NCBI GenBank assembly: GCA_005885555.1
Contig: VAWN01000021.1
Location: forward strand, 3,884-67,883
Reading direction: 5' to 3'
Length of the DNA stretch: 64,000 bases
Source of the DNA: Actinomycetota bacterium
Lineage (GTDB): Bacteria; Actinomycetota; Actinomycetes; Mycobacteriales; Micromonosporaceae
The position numbers and the translations under genes were made by a program. This document shows positions 52,399-62,785 of this stretch, piece by piece (within the stretch, counting starts at the first letter, position 1; each line of letters opens with the position of its first letter). Below the pieces are notes generated by a model, which saw only the letters and a program-made list of their open reading frames with translations, made no database searches and was not told the origin of the DNA.

Positions 52399-52800
52399 GT
52401 GCACGACGAGCCGATCGATCCGTTCGCGGGCGACCCTGCCGACCCGTCCAACGAGCTCGCCGACCTGGACGAGGTCGAGAGCGAGGGCGGCGGCGACGAC
52501 CCGTTGACCCCGGCGGAGCGGGAGGACGTGCTGGAGGACCTCGCGGACCTGGAAATCTACCAGGCACTGCTGACCCCGGTCGGGGTACGCGGCCTGGTCA
52601 TCGAGTGCGAGGACTGCCACGAGCCGCACTACTTCGACTGGGACCTGCTGCGCGGTAACCTGCGGCACCTACTGGACTCCGGGCGCCCCCGGGTGCACGA
52701 GCCGGCCTACGACCCCGACCCGGACCACTACGTGACCTGGGAGTACGCGCGGGGCTACGCCGACGGCGTGCACGACACGCTCACCGAAAACGGTGAATAG
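52399..52800 (+). CDS. DUF5319 protein
   Basis: 133 residues, very acidic: [24 protein letters not shown], then [23 protein letters not shown] and a cysteine pair in [25 protein letters not shown], which suits the conserved actinobacterial DUF5319 family found beside guaB and the whiD/whiB3 locus. The GTG at 52399 has no ribosome site; TACGGT at 52387-52392 ends six bases before, so the mRNA is probably leaderless. Function unknown. Confidence 0.88.
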   Translation: MHDEPIDPFAGDPADPSNELADLDEVESEGGGDDPLTPAEREDVLEDLADLEIYQALLTPVGVRGLVIECEDCHEPHYFDWDLLRGNLRHLLDSGRPRVHEPAYDPDPDHYVTWEYARGYADGVHDTLTENGE

Positions 52801-52808
52801 TACGCCGT

Positions 52809-53525
52809 TCAGGTGACCAGTCCGGACCGGAACCCGGACGCGACCGCGTGCGCCCGGTCCCGGGCGCCGAGCTTGCGGAACAACCGCCGGGCATGGGTCT
52901 TCACGGTGTCCTCGGAGACGAACAGCTCCCGGCCGATCTCCGCGTTGCTCTTGCCGTCGGCCATGCCGTTGAGCACCTGAAGCTCGCGCTCGGTCAGCTG
53001 CGGGCGGCGCGGCGCGGCCGGCTCGCTCTCCCGCTGCGCCGGTACCACGACCGCCGACTGCTCGGTCGCCACCGCCGGTTCGACCACGGCGGTGACCGTC
53101 GGTGCCGGGGCGGGTGCGGCAGAGGCCAGCGTGCCGGCCGGTACCAGTGCGGCGCGCGGCGGCAGGCAGAGCAGCAGCAGCGTCTTGGCCACCGAGGCGA
53201 CCAGGTCGGGGTCGGCGCTGCGGATCACGCCCCGGGCTCCCGCCGCCACGGCGGCGGAGGCGACCTGGCCGTCCTCCGGACCGAAGAGCACCAGGGTCGC
53301 CCCCGGGGCGTACCCGAGGGCGCGTCGGACGAAGCCGACCGGATCGGGCCGGGCCAGCGCGGAGTCGACCAGCACCACGTCCGCCGGCCGGTCGGCGAGG
53401 CGGGCGAGCACCTCGACGCCGGTGACGGCGGTCCGCACCGCCGAGGCCATTCCGAGCCGGTTGGCACATACCGCGATCGCCTGCGCCGCTAGCGGCGTCC
53501 GGACGCACACCAGGACCGTACGCAC
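52809..53525 (-). CDS. bldM: BldM-like orphan response regulator with atypical receiver
   Basis: 238 residues, GTG at 53525 preceded by GAGGAAGGGGG. The C-terminal LuxR domain (LTERELQVLNGMADGKSNAEIGRELFVSEDTVKTHARRLFRKLGARDRAHAVASGFRSGLV) is close to that of Streptomyces BldM as I recall it. The receiver-like half (VRTVLVCVRTPLAAQ, ADVVLVDSALARPDPVG) lacks the paired acids and the conserved lysine, and an Ala/Pro/Val-rich linker of some 55 residues separates the halves. It is divergent from a whiD/whiB3-type gene, the same arrangement as in Streptomyces. Phosphorylation-independent action is likely. Confidence 0.85.
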   Translation of the reverse strand: MRTVLVCVRTPLAAQAIAVCANRLGMASAVRTAVTGVEVLARLADRPADVVLVDSALARPDPVGFVRRALGYAPGATLVLFGPEDGQVASAAVAAGARGVIRSADPDLVASVAKTLLLLCLPPRAALVPAGTLASAAPAPAPTVTAVVEPAVATEQSAVVVPAQRESEPAAPRRPQLTERELQVLNGMADGKSNAEIGRELFVSEDTVKTHARRLFRKLGARDRAHAVASGFRSGLVT

Positions 53526-53711
53526 CTGACTGCCCCCTTCCTCTTGAGAGGGGACCACAGAACTGTCGGTTGATTACGCAATTGTCGAGAACTGCCCTAT
53601 CTAGACCTGATATCCGAAGATAGACCGATGCTTAGGACCCGAAGTCGAGGGGTACCACCGGTCCAACGATCGAACAGTTCGAACGGTGCTATGCAGCAGG
53701 AGGCATCCGCG

Positions 53712-54089
53712 ATGGCGAACGTACGCAGGCTTCCCGGCCCCATCGCCGACATCTGGGAGTGGCAGCTCATGGGGCTGTGCCGGGGCCGCGACAGCGCCCA
53801 GTTCTTCCACCCGGACGGAGAACGTGGATCCTCTCGAAACCGGCGCGAGCTCAAGGCCAAGGCGCTGTGCGCGGTCTGCCCGGTACGCCCGGAGTGCGCG
53901 GCTCACGCGCTGGCCACCCACGAGCCCTACGGGGTGTGGGGCGGCTTCACCGAGGCGGAGCGGCTGCGGCTGCTGGCGGTGGGCTGGGAGGACACCGCCG
54001 ACCGGTACCGGCACCGGGTCGACGTCCCGCGCCTTGAGGCCAAGCTCGAACCCAGTACCCGGATCGTCCGCCCCCGCGCGGCCAGTTGA
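53712..54089 (+). CDS. whiD: WhiB-family iron-sulfur regulator (WhiD/WhiB3 type)
   Basis: 125 residues. The ATG at 53712 has AGGAGG 8 bases before; upstream in-frame starts lack this. The opening LPGPIADIWEWQLMGLCRGRDSAQFFHPDGERG, four cysteines (LC, then CAVCPVRPEC) that bind a [4Fe-4S] cluster, and the GVWGG turn followed by a basic tail place it in the WhiD/WhiB3 subgroup. WhiB proteins act with the housekeeping sigma factor; WhiD works in sporulation and WhiB3 in redox response. The divergent partner is bldM-like. The 186-bp spacer has an A+T-richer core. Confidence 0.93.
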   Translation: MANVRRLPGPIADIWEWQLMGLCRGRDSAQFFHPDGERGSSRNRRELKAKALCAVCPVRPECAAHALATHEPYGVWGGFTEAERLRLLAVGWEDTADRYRHRVDVPRLEAKLEPSTRIVRPRAAS

Positions 54090-54090
54090 C

Positions 54091-54345
54091 TGAGGGAGCG
54101 AGTGGAAGCGGCGCGGCGCCGTCTGGACTGACGAGCGCAGCGAGGAGGGACGACCGTTCCGGGCCGCCAGGCGTAGCTCGTGGGCCGGAATGGTCGCTAG
54201 GCGCGTCTGAGCGCCGCGAAGCGAGCGGACGGGGCAGCACTGAGGGAGCGAGTGGAAGCGGCGCGGCGCCGTCTGGACTGACGAGCGCAGCGAGGAGGGA
54301 AGACGGCGCGTCTGAGCGCCGCGAAGCGAGCGGACGGGGCAGCAC
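54091..54345. repeat. Two copies of a long repeat, the first carrying an inserted hairpin
   Basis: The unit begins TGAGGGAGCGAGTGGAAGCG and ends GAGCGGACGGGGCAGCAC: copy 1 at 54091-54240, copy 2 at 54241-54345. Copy 1 holds about 46 extra bp in the middle (from 54151), themselves palindromic (CGACCGTTCCGG ... CCGGAATGGTCG). Parts such as GTCTGGACTGACGAGCGCAGCGAGGAGGGA resemble the tandem repeat at 30232-30424. The open frame across it is an artefact of the repeat. Confidence 0.9.
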
Positions 54346-54347
54346 GG

Positions 54348-55844
54348 TCAGATAACGGTCACACCCACCGAGTGCCATCCCGTAGCGCCATCCGGAGGGG
54401 GCGGCGCCTCCTGCTGTACCTGCACACTGCCCGCGTTGTCGGTGGCCCGCACGGTCAGCCGGTGCTGCCCGGGGCTCGCGGTCCAGGAGTACGTCCACTG
54501 CCGCCAGGTGTCGACCGACGGCACCGGGCCGAGCGCCGCCGCTTGCCACGGCCCGCCGTCCACCTGTACCTCGACCTTGCTGATCCCGCGGTGCTGCGCC
54601 CAGGCCACCCCGGCCACGGTCACTGTGCCGGCCTTGGGCTTCGACCCGTCGCGCGGCGTGTCGATCCGTGACTCGGTCTTGATCGGCGCCTGCGCCGCCC
54701 AGCCCCGGGGCACCCAGTACGCGCTGTAGTCGTGGAAGCTGGTCAGCTCCAGCTCGACGAGCCACTTGGTCGCCGAGACGTACCCGTACAGCCCCGGTAC
54801 CACCATCCGCACCGGGAACCCGTGCTCGATCGGCAGCGGCTCGCCGTTCATGCCGACCGCCAGCAGCGCGTCCCGGCCGTCCATGAGCACCTCGGTCGGG
54901 GTACCCACGGTGAACCCGTCCGCCGACCGCCCCACCACCTGGTCCGCCCCGGGCAGCGGGCCGGCCTCCTCCAGCAGGGCCCTGACCGGGGTACCCAGCC
55001 ACCGCGCGTTGCTGATCAGGTCGCCGCCCACGTCGTTGGACACGCAGGCCAGCGTGATGTACCGCTCGACCATCGGCCGGGCGAGCAGCTGGGCGAAGCC
55101 GATCGTCATCGGCTTGCGTACCCGGCCGGAGATCTTCAGCCGCCAGGTGTCCGGATCGACCTGCGGTATCGAGAGCGCGGTGTCGATCCGGTAGAACCGC
55201 GCGTTCGACGTCACGAACGGGCTCAGTCCCGGTACCTCCGGATCGGCCGGCAGCGACGGCGCGGGACTGGCCGGCGCGGGCAGCGCGACCTTGTTGCGCG
55301 CCCCGGAGACGTCGCGGCTGTCGCTCCAGCCGTGGCCGAGCAGGCCGACGAGCACCGCGCCGCCGAACAGCCCGGCGCCTTCCAGCAGGAACGCGCGCCG
55401 CGCGTCGACCTGCTCGCGCGGCCGCAGCAGCATCCGCAGCGTCACCGCGCCGGCGGCCGCGCCGAACAGGGCCGGCAGGATCGCCAGCGGGCCGGCGTCC
55501 GGCCGGGTCAGCGCGGCGGCCATGCCGACCACACCGAACACCCCGATGCCCGCGAGGCCCGCGGGTGGCCAGCGCACCGCCAGCGCTCCGATGACCGCCG
55601 CGAAGGCGATCAACAGCACGGTGGTACCGACAAGGAGCGCGGTCTTGTCATGGGTACCGAAGGTGGCGACCGCGAAGTTCTTGACCGGCCCCGGTACCGA
55701 GTCGACCACCACGCCGCCGACCGCGACGAGTGGCGCGGACCGCGGCCCGGCGAACACCGAGAACAGCTCGGCCACGCCAAGCGCGACGGCCGCCGCCACG
55801 ATCCCGGCGACCGGCCCGGTCCACCTGCTCCTCGCATCAGTCAC
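54348..55844 (-). CDS. Sulfite-oxidase-family molybdopterin oxidoreductase with membrane anchor
   Basis: 498 residues from a GTG at 55844. No ribosome site; TAAGAC (55857-55852 read in reverse) ends seven bases before, so leaderless transcription is likely. Five hydrophobic helices in the first 190 residues are followed by a linker and the extracytoplasmic Mo-pterin domain with the Mo-ligand cysteine in ITLACVSNDVGG, GTPVRALLEEAG, EHGFPVRMVVPGLYGYVSATKW. A C-terminal Mo-co dimerisation domain (VTVAGVAWAQHRGISKVEVQVDGGPW) ends the protein. Physiological substrate unknown; sulfite or another oxyanion or S/N-oxide is possible. Confidence 0.93.
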   Translation of the reverse strand: MTDARSRWTGPVAGIVAAAVALGVAELFSVFAGPRSAPLVAVGGVVVDSVPGPVKNFAVATFGTHDKTALLVGTTVLLIAFAAVIGALAVRWPPAGLAGIGVFGVVGMAAALTRPDAGPLAILPALFGAAAGAVTLRMLLRPREQVDARRAFLLEGAGLFGGAVLVGLLGHGWSDSRDVSGARNKVALPAPASPAPSLPADPEVPGLSPFVTSNARFYRIDTALSIPQVDPDTWRLKISGRVRKPMTIGFAQLLARPMVERYITLACVSNDVGGDLISNARWLGTPVRALLEEAGPLPGADQVVGRSADGFTVGTPTEVLMDGRDALLAVGMNGEPLPIEHGFPVRMVVPGLYGYVSATKWLVELELTSFHDYSAYWVPRGWAAQAPIKTESRIDTPRDGSKPKAGTVTVAGVAWAQHRGISKVEVQVDGGPWQAAALGPVPSVDTWRQWTYSWTASPGQHRLTVRATDNAGSVQVQQEAPPPPDGATGWHSVGVTVI

Positions 55845-55902
55845 AGCGCAAGTCTTACGCGGCCGGTGCCTGCCGGGTAGCGCCGTAAGCGATCGATAAG
55901 AC

Positions 55903-55933
55903 AAGGGCGGCACCCGACGCGGGTGCCGCCCTT
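55903..55933 (-). terminator. Terminator after groEL
   Basis: The arms AAGGGCGGCACCCG (55903-55916) and CGGGTGCCGCCCTT (55920-55933) pair perfectly around ACG, 14 bp beyond the groEL stop. Confidence 0.85.
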
Positions 55934-55946
55934 CGCCTACCTCGGC

Positions 55947-57656
<1,710 letters not shown>

Positions 57657-57971
57657 TCACTTCTCGATGACTGCGAGGACATCGCGGGCGGAGAGGATCA
57701 GGTACTCCTCGCCGCCGTACTTGACCTCGGTGCCGCCGTACTTCGAGTAGATCACCGTGTCGCCGACCTTCACGTCGATCGGCACCCGGTTGCCCTTGTC
57801 GTCGATTCGACCGGGGCCCACAGCGAGGACGGTGCCCTCCTGCGGCTTCTCCTTGGCGGTGTCCGGGATCACCAGGCCCGAGGCGGTGGTGGTCTCGGCT
57901 TCGTTCGCCTGGACCACGATGCGGTCCTCAAGCGGCTTGATCGCAACCTTGGTCGCGGTAGTCACGGGCAT
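57657..57971 (-). CDS. groES: Co-chaperonin GroES
   Basis: 104 residues: [40 protein letters not shown] with the mobile loop, and [31 protein letters not shown]. The ATG at 57971 is used by convention, but GGAGGG lies only 1-2 bases before it and 7 bases before the GTG at 57965, so the shorter start ([12 protein letters not shown]) may be the true one. First gene of groESL behind two CIRCE operators. Confidence 0.97.
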   Translation of the reverse strand: MPVTTATKVAIKPLEDRIVVQANEAETTTASGLVIPDTAKEKPQEGTVLAVGPGRIDDKGNRVPIDVKVGDTVIYSKYGGTEVKYGGEEYLILSARDVLAVIEK

Positions 57972-58052
57972 ACCCTCCTGGGGGTACTGGATCTTTGCAT
58001 ACCTCGTCCGCACCTCGGCGGCACCGTCGTCGCGGGTGCCGGCTCCGCCGGG

Positions 58053-58079
58053 CTAGCACTCTCGTACCGAGGGTGCTAA
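58053..58079 (-). promoter_or_regulatory. CIRCE operator, copy 1 (HrcA site)
   Basis: On the reverse strand TTAGCACCC-N9-GAGTGCTAG, two bases from the consensus TTAGCACTC-N9-GAGTGCTAA. It lies downstream of the groES -10. Confidence 0.93.
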
Positions 58080-58083
58080 CCGC

Positions 58084-58113
58084 ACATTATGCCGCGGGCT
58101 GGCACTCCGTCAA
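58084..58113 (-). promoter_or_regulatory. groES promoter
   Basis: TTGACG (58113-58108) and TAATGT (58089-58084) with an 18-bp spacer, reading toward groES. The two CIRCE operators overlap the -35 and follow the -10. Confidence 0.85.
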
Positions 58114-58125
58114 GGAGAGTGCCAG
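58099..58125 (-). promoter_or_regulatory. CIRCE operator, copy 2 (HrcA site)
   Basis: CTGGCACTC-N9-GAGTGCCAG, a perfect 9-9-9 inverted repeat with two symmetrical changes from consensus. It covers the groES -35 hexamer. Confidence 0.9.
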
Positions 58126-58186
58126 CGCAGTGAACCCGACCGCAGTGATCGGACCATTACTGTAAGGCTTCTTTCGCGTTGCCGAA

Positions 58187-58202
58187 TTGTTACGGCCAAC
58201 AA
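58187..58202. promoter_or_regulatory. Inverted repeat TTGTT-N6-AACAA before the sugar-binding protein gene
   Basis: Perfect 5-bp arms in the spacer between groES and the sugar ABC operon, in an A+T-richer patch. It is a candidate operator for the ROK repressor encoded at the end of the operon. Confidence 0.35.
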
Positions 58203-58319
58203 CAAACTTGGTACCTCGATCCCCTTGCGACCGTCCGGCCGGCCGGAATACGTTGCCGGGCACAACAATCACGCGACCACCCGCCGCCCCGTGCGGCGCA
58301 TTTCGAAAGGAACCCGTGC

Positions 58320-59420
58320 ATGCGCAAGGGCATCCTCGCTGTGGCCACCGCGGGCGCTGTCGTGCTCGGCGGCCTGGCCGCATGTGGCAAGTCGAACAAC
58401 TCGGCGGGCAGCTCCGGTGGTGCCGGCGGCAAGGCGCCATTCGTCGGCGTGATCCTGCCCGACAGCAAGACGTCGGCCCGCTGGGAGGGCAACGACCGGC
58501 CATACCTGGAGAAGGCGTTCCAGGCGGCCGGCGTGAAGTACGACATCGAGAACGCCCAGGGCGACAAGAACGCATTCCAGACCCTGGCCGACCAGTTGAT
58601 CACCAAGGGCGTCAACGTCCTGGTCATCGTCAACCTGGACAGCGGTACCGGCAAGGCGGTGCTGGACAAGGCCAAGGCGCAGGGCATCGCGACCATCGAC
58701 TACGACCGGCTCACCCTCGGCGGCGGCGCCGACTTCTATGTGTCGTTCGACAACGTGGCCGTCGGCAAGCTGCAGGGCCAGGGCCTGGTCAAGTGCCTGA
58801 CCGACATGAAGGCCGCGAAGCCCAAGGTGGCCGAGCTGAACGGATCGCCGACCGACAACAACGCCACGCTCTTCGCGCAGGGGTACAACTCGGTGCTCGA
58901 CCCGAAGTACTCCGACGGCACGTTGGTCAAGGGCCCGAACCAGGCGGTACCGGACTGGGACAACGCCCAGGCCGGCACGATCTTCGAGCAGATGCTGACC
59001 GCCAACAAGGACATCAAGGGTGTGCTCGTCGCCAACGACGGCATGGCCAACTCGGTGATCTCGGTACTGAAGAAGAACAGCCTCAACGGCCAGGTACCGG
59101 TGACCGGGCAGGACGCGACCGTCCAGGGCCTGCAGCACATCCTCGACGGTGACCAGTGCGTGACCGTCTACAAGGCGATCAAGAAGGAGGCCGACGCCAC
59201 CGCCGCGCTGGCCGTCGCGCTGGCCAAGGGGCAGAACCCGAGCGTCAACAGCAGCGTCGACGACCCCACCAGCAAGAAGAAGGTCAAGGCCGAACTGGAG
59301 ACGCCGGTCGCGATCTACAAGGACAACGTCAAGGACGTCGTGGCCGACGGCTACGTGACAAAGGCTGACCTGTGCACCGGCGCCTACGCCGCCAAGTGCA
59401 CCGCTGCCGGCATCAGCTGA
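58320..59420 (+). CDS. Sugar ABC transporter substrate-binding lipoprotein, XylF-like
   Basis: 366 residues, ATG at 58320 with AAGGA 9 bases before. Lipoprotein signal: VATAGAVVLGGLAAC, lipobox LAAC. A family-1 periplasmic binding fold follows: VGVILPDSKTSARWEGNDRPYLEKAFQAAG, ENAQGDKNAFQTLADQLITKGVNVLVIVNLD, IATIDYDRL, GVLVANDGMANSVISVL, VTGQDATVQGLQHILDGDQ. This pattern is that of D-xylose-binding proteins. First gene of a CUT2 operon. Confidence 0.94.
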   Translation: MRKGILAVATAGAVVLGGLAACGKSNNSAGSSGGAGGKAPFVGVILPDSKTSARWEGNDRPYLEKAFQAAGVKYDIENAQGDKNAFQTLADQLITKGVNVLVIVNLDSGTGKAVLDKAKAQGIATIDYDRLTLGGGADFYVSFDNVAVGKLQGQGLVKCLTDMKAAKPKVAELNGSPTDNNATLFAQGYNSVLDPKYSDGTLVKGPNQAVPDWDNAQAGTIFEQMLTANKDIKGVLVANDGMANSVISVLKKNSLNGQVPVTGQDATVQGLQHILDGDQCVTVYKAIKKEADATAALAVALAKGQNPSVNSSVDDPTSKKKVKAELETPVAIYKDNVKDVVADGYVTKADLCTGAYAAKCTAAGIS

Positions 59421-59505
59421 CAGCGGAAAGATCCCGGTCCCGGTGCCGCGGCGGATGCCCGGCGCCGGGACCGGCGTCACCCAACGAGGCGAACTTGGAG
59501 GCACC

Positions 59506-60312
59506 GTGACCGCAAGCGCAGCGCCCCTGCTGGAACTACGCGGCATCAACAAGAGCTTCGGTCCCGTACAGGTTCTGCGTGACGTGGACTTCACCGCGCA
59601 CGCCGGCGAGGTGACCGCGCTGGTCGGCGACAACGGCGCCGGCAAGTCCACGCTGGTCAAGTGCATCAGCGGGATCTACTCGATCGACTCCGGGGAGTAC
59701 TTCTACGACGGGGAGCAGGTGCACGTGCACAGTCCCCGGGACGCGGCCCATCTCGGCGTCGAGATCGTGTACCAGGACCTCGCCCTGTGCGACAACCTCG
59801 ACATCGTGCAGAACATGTTCCTCGGCCGGGAGAAGCGCAGCGGCCTCGTCCTGGACGAGCCGACCATGGAGAAGATGGCTGGCGAGACGCTCGACCGGCT
59901 GTCCGTGCGCACCGTCAAGTCGATCCGCCAGCACGTGGCCAGCCTCTCCGGCGGCCAGCGCCAGACGGTGGCCATCGCCAAGGCGGTGCTGTGGAACAGC
60001 CGGCTGGTCATCCTCGACGAGCCGACCGCGGCGCTCGGCGTCGCGCAGACCGCCCAGGTACTGGAGCTGGTCCGGCAGCTGGCCGACAACGGCCTCGCGG
60101 TCGTGCTGATCTCGCACAACATGAACGACGTCTTCGCCGTCGCCGACCGCATCGCCGCCCTGTACCTCGGCCGGACCGCCGCACAGGTCAAGGCCAGCGA
60201 CATCACCCACGCGCAGATCGTGGAGCTGATCACCGCCGGGCGGAGCGGCGACCTCGGGCTCGCCCCCGCCGCGGCAGCCATCGACCTTGGCGAAGTGAAC
60301 GGAGAGCAGTGA
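59506..60312 (+). CDS. Sugar ABC transporter ATP-binding protein with a single ABC domain
   Basis: 268 residues, GTG at 59506 with TTGGAGG 5 bases before. One ABC domain: Walker A GDNGAGKSTLVK, Q-loop YQDLALCDNLD, signature LSGGQRQTVAIAKAVLW, Walker B LVILDEPTAALG, H-loop ISHNM. XylG/RbsA proteins of enterobacteria have two such domains in about 500 residues; this half-size form is usual in actinomycete CUT2 systems. Its stop overlaps the permease start by one base. Confidence 0.95.
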   Translation: MTASAAPLLELRGINKSFGPVQVLRDVDFTAHAGEVTALVGDNGAGKSTLVKCISGIYSIDSGEYFYDGEQVHVHSPRDAAHLGVEIVYQDLALCDNLDIVQNMFLGREKRSGLVLDEPTMEKMAGETLDRLSVRTVKSIRQHVASLSGGQRQTVAIAKAVLWNSRLVILDEPTAALGVAQTAQVLELVRQLADNGLAVVLISHNMNDVFAVADRIAALYLGRTAAQVKASDITHAQIVELITAGRSGDLGLAPAAAAIDLGEVNGEQ

Positions 60313-61571
60313 TGGCCATCGTCGAATCGCCGGCCCCGGCCAAGGTACCCGGCTCCGAGGAACGCTCCGTCGGCGAGTACTTCGCCGACTACCTGCGCCG
60401 GTTGCGCGGCGGTGACCTCGGCTCGCTGCCGGCCGTCGCCGGGCTCGTGGTGCTGTGCATCGTGTTCACCGTGCTGCGGCCGGTGTTCTTCTCCGCGATC
60501 AACTTCGCCAACCTGTTCACCCAGGGCGCCCAGGTGATCATCATCGCCATGGGCCTGGTGTTCGTCCTGCTGCTCGGCGAGATCGACCTGTCCGCCGGGT
60601 TCACCAGCGGGGTGTGCGCGGCGGTCCTCGCCGAGCTGCTGACCAACAACCACTGGCCGTGGTACCTGGCGGTGCTCGTGTCGATGGTCACCGGCGTGGT
60701 CATCGGGTTCGCGCTGGGGACGCTGGTGGCGAAGGTACGCATCCCGTCGTTCGTGGTGACCCTCGCGGCGTTCCTCGCGTTCCAGGGTGTCGCCCTGCTG
60801 ATGCTCAAGAACGGGGCGAACATCTCGGTCACCGACCCGGTGGTCAGCGCGATCGAGAACAAGAACCTGCCGATGTGGCTCAGCTGGGCGCTGCTCGTCC
60901 TGATCGCCGGCGGGTACCTCCTCGTCCAGCTGATGCAGCTGCGCACCCGGGCCGCTCGCGGCCTCGCCACCGATCCGCTGGCGCTGATCGCGATCCGGGT
61001 GGGCGCAGTGGCGCTGGTCGGTGCGCTCGCCGTGTACTTCCTCAACATCGAGCGCAGCCAGAACCCGCTGCGGGTGTCGTTACGGGGCGTGCCCTACGTG
61101 GTACCGCTGATCCTGATCCTGCTGCTGGCCTGGACGTTCGTGCTCGGCCGCACCCCGTACGGCCGGCACATCTACGCGGTCGGCGGCAGTTCGGAGGCGG
61201 CCCGCCGGGCGGGTATCAACGTCGACCGGATCCGGACCTCGGTGTTCGTGATCTGTTCCGGTATGGCCTCGATCGGCGGCATTGTCGCCGCCAGCCGGGC
61301 CAACTCGGTCGACCCGAACACCGGCGGAAGCAATATCCTGCTGTACGCCGTCGGTGCCGCGGTCATCGGCGGCACCAGCCTGTTCGGCGGCAAGGGCCGG
61401 GTACTCGACGCGGTGCTGGGCGGTGCGGTCATTGCCGTGATCGACAACGGGATGGGACTCATGGGTTACAGCTCGGGCGTCAAGTACGTAGTGACCGGCA
61501 TCGTCCTCCTGCTCGCCGCCGGCATCGACGCGCTGTCCCGCCGCCGGGCCGCGGCGACGGGCATGCGCTGA
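60312..61571 (+). CDS. Sugar ABC transporter permease, XylH-like
   Basis: 419 residues with about ten to twelve helices. The N-terminal cytoplasmic stretch ends VGEYFADYLRRL; then LGEIDLSAGFTSGVCAAVLAEL and the EAA-like HIYAVGGSSEAARRAGINVDRIRTSVFVICSGMASIGGI loop typical of the CUT2 permease family. It pairs with the single-domain ATPase; the sugar is likely a pentose such as xylose. Confidence 0.95.
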   Translation: MAIVESPAPAKVPGSEERSVGEYFADYLRRLRGGDLGSLPAVAGLVVLCIVFTVLRPVFFSAINFANLFTQGAQVIIIAMGLVFVLLLGEIDLSAGFTSGVCAAVLAELLTNNHWPWYLAVLVSMVTGVVIGFALGTLVAKVRIPSFVVTLAAFLAFQGVALLMLKNGANISVTDPVVSAIENKNLPMWLSWALLVLIAGGYLLVQLMQLRTRAARGLATDPLALIAIRVGAVALVGALAVYFLNIERSQNPLRVSLRGVPYVVPLILILLLAWTFVLGRTPYGRHIYAVGGSSEAARRAGINVDRIRTSVFVICSGMASIGGIVAASRANSVDPNTGGSNILLYAVGAAVIGGTSLFGGKGRVLDAVLGGAVIAVIDNGMGLMGYSSGVKYVVTGIVLLLAAGIDALSRRRAAATGMR

Positions 61572-61594
61572 GGCGAAGTCGTTCCGTCACGGAC

Positions 61595-62785
61595 ATGCGC
61601 GCTGGCCCCAGTCAGGAGGAGATCCGCCGGCAGAACCTCGGTGCGCTGCTGCGGCAGGTACACGTGCGGGGTGCGTTGTCCCGCGCGGAGCTGACCATGG
61701 CGCTGGGGCTGAACCGGTCCACCATCGGGGCGCTCACCGCCGACCTGACCTCGGTCGGGCTGGTCAGCGAGGAGCTGCCCCGGGAGACCGGCCGGGCCGG
61801 GCGGCCGTCACTGGTCGTCCGGCCGCAGTCCGAGCGGGTGTTCGTGTACGCCCTGTCGATCGGGGTGGACCGGCTCACCGCCGCCCGGATCGGGCTGGGC
61901 GGGGTGGTGCTGGACCGGCGGGAGACGGTACGGGCGCGGGGAGAGCTGCCACCCGCGGCCGTGGTGGCCCCGCTGGCCGAGTTCGTGCGGCAGATGCAGC
62001 GGGCCTCCCCGCCGGACGCCTGCTCGATCGGCTGCGGCGTCGCGGTCTGCGGCATGGTCCGGCGCGCGGACGGCATGGTCCGGCTCGGCCCGCACGCCGA
62101 CTGGGCCGACGCGCCGCTCGGGTCGGCGCTGGCCGAGGTGCTCAACGTGGACCTGCCGATCATGCTCGGCAACGCCGCCGACCTGGCCGCGCTCGCCGAG
62201 CACACCCGCGGCGCCGCGATCGACTCCGACAACGTCGTGTACCTGCACGGCGACGTCGGTATCGGCGGCGGCATCATCGCCGGTGGGCGGCCGGTGGCCG
62301 GGCACGGCGGGTACGGCGGCGAGGTCGGCCACATGGTGGTGAACCCGAACGGGCGGCCCTGCCTGTGCGGCTCGCGCGGCTGCTGGGAGACCGAGATCGG
62401 CGAGCACGCGCTGCTGCGGGCGGCCAACCGGGACGGTACCGGGCGCGACGGCATCCTCGCCGTCGTCGACGCGGCCGCCCGGGGGGACGCGGTCGCCCAG
62501 GCCGCCGTCCGGCAGGTCGGCGACTGGCTCGGGTTCGGCGTGGCGAACCTGGTGAACATCTTCAACCCGGAGACCGTCGTGTTCGGCGGTACCCTGCGCG
62601 ACGTGTACCTCGCCTCCGCGGCCCAGGTACGCAGCCGGATCAACCGCAACGGGCTGCCCGCCTGCCGGGAACACGTCCGGCTGCGTACCCCCGAGCTCGG
62701 CGACGACGCCCCGCTGCTGGGCGCCGCCGAACTGGCCTTCCAGCGGCTGCTCGCCGACCCGCTGGACGCGGGTACCGCGGCGTGA
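61595..62785 (+). CDS. ROK-family transcriptional regulator (XylR-like)
   Basis: 396 residues, ATG at 61595. N-terminal winged helix (ALSRAELTMALGLNRSTIGALTADLTSVGLV), then the ROK sugar-kinase-like domain with VYLHGDVGIGGGIIAGG, HGGYGGEVGHM and the zinc motif CLCGSRGCWETE. ROK repressors of this type control the sugar operon they follow. Twenty-three bp after the permease; the following methyltransferase overlaps it by 4 bp. Confidence 0.93.
   Translation: MRAGPSQEEIRRQNLGALLRQVHVRGALSRAELTMALGLNRSTIGALTADLTSVGLVSEELPRETGRAGRPSLVVRPQSERVFVYALSIGVDRLTAARIGLGGVVLDRRETVRARGELPPAAVVAPLAEFVRQMQRASPPDACSIGCGVAVCGMVRRADGMVRLGPHADWADAPLGSALAEVLNVDLPIMLGNAADLAALAEHTRGAAIDSDNVVYLHGDVGIGGGIIAGGRPVAGHGGYGGEVGHMVVNPNGRPCLCGSRGCWETEIGEHALLRAANRDGTGRDGILAVVDAAARGDAVAQAAVRQVGDWLGFGVANLVNIFNPETVVFGGTLRDVYLASAAQVRSRINRNGLPACREHVRLRTPELGDDAPLLGAAELAFQRLLADPLDAGTAA

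Noticed and set aside
54086-54355. 89-residue Ser/Gly/Ala/Arg-rich frame
   Set aside because: It is a read-through of two DNA repeats and has no independent support.
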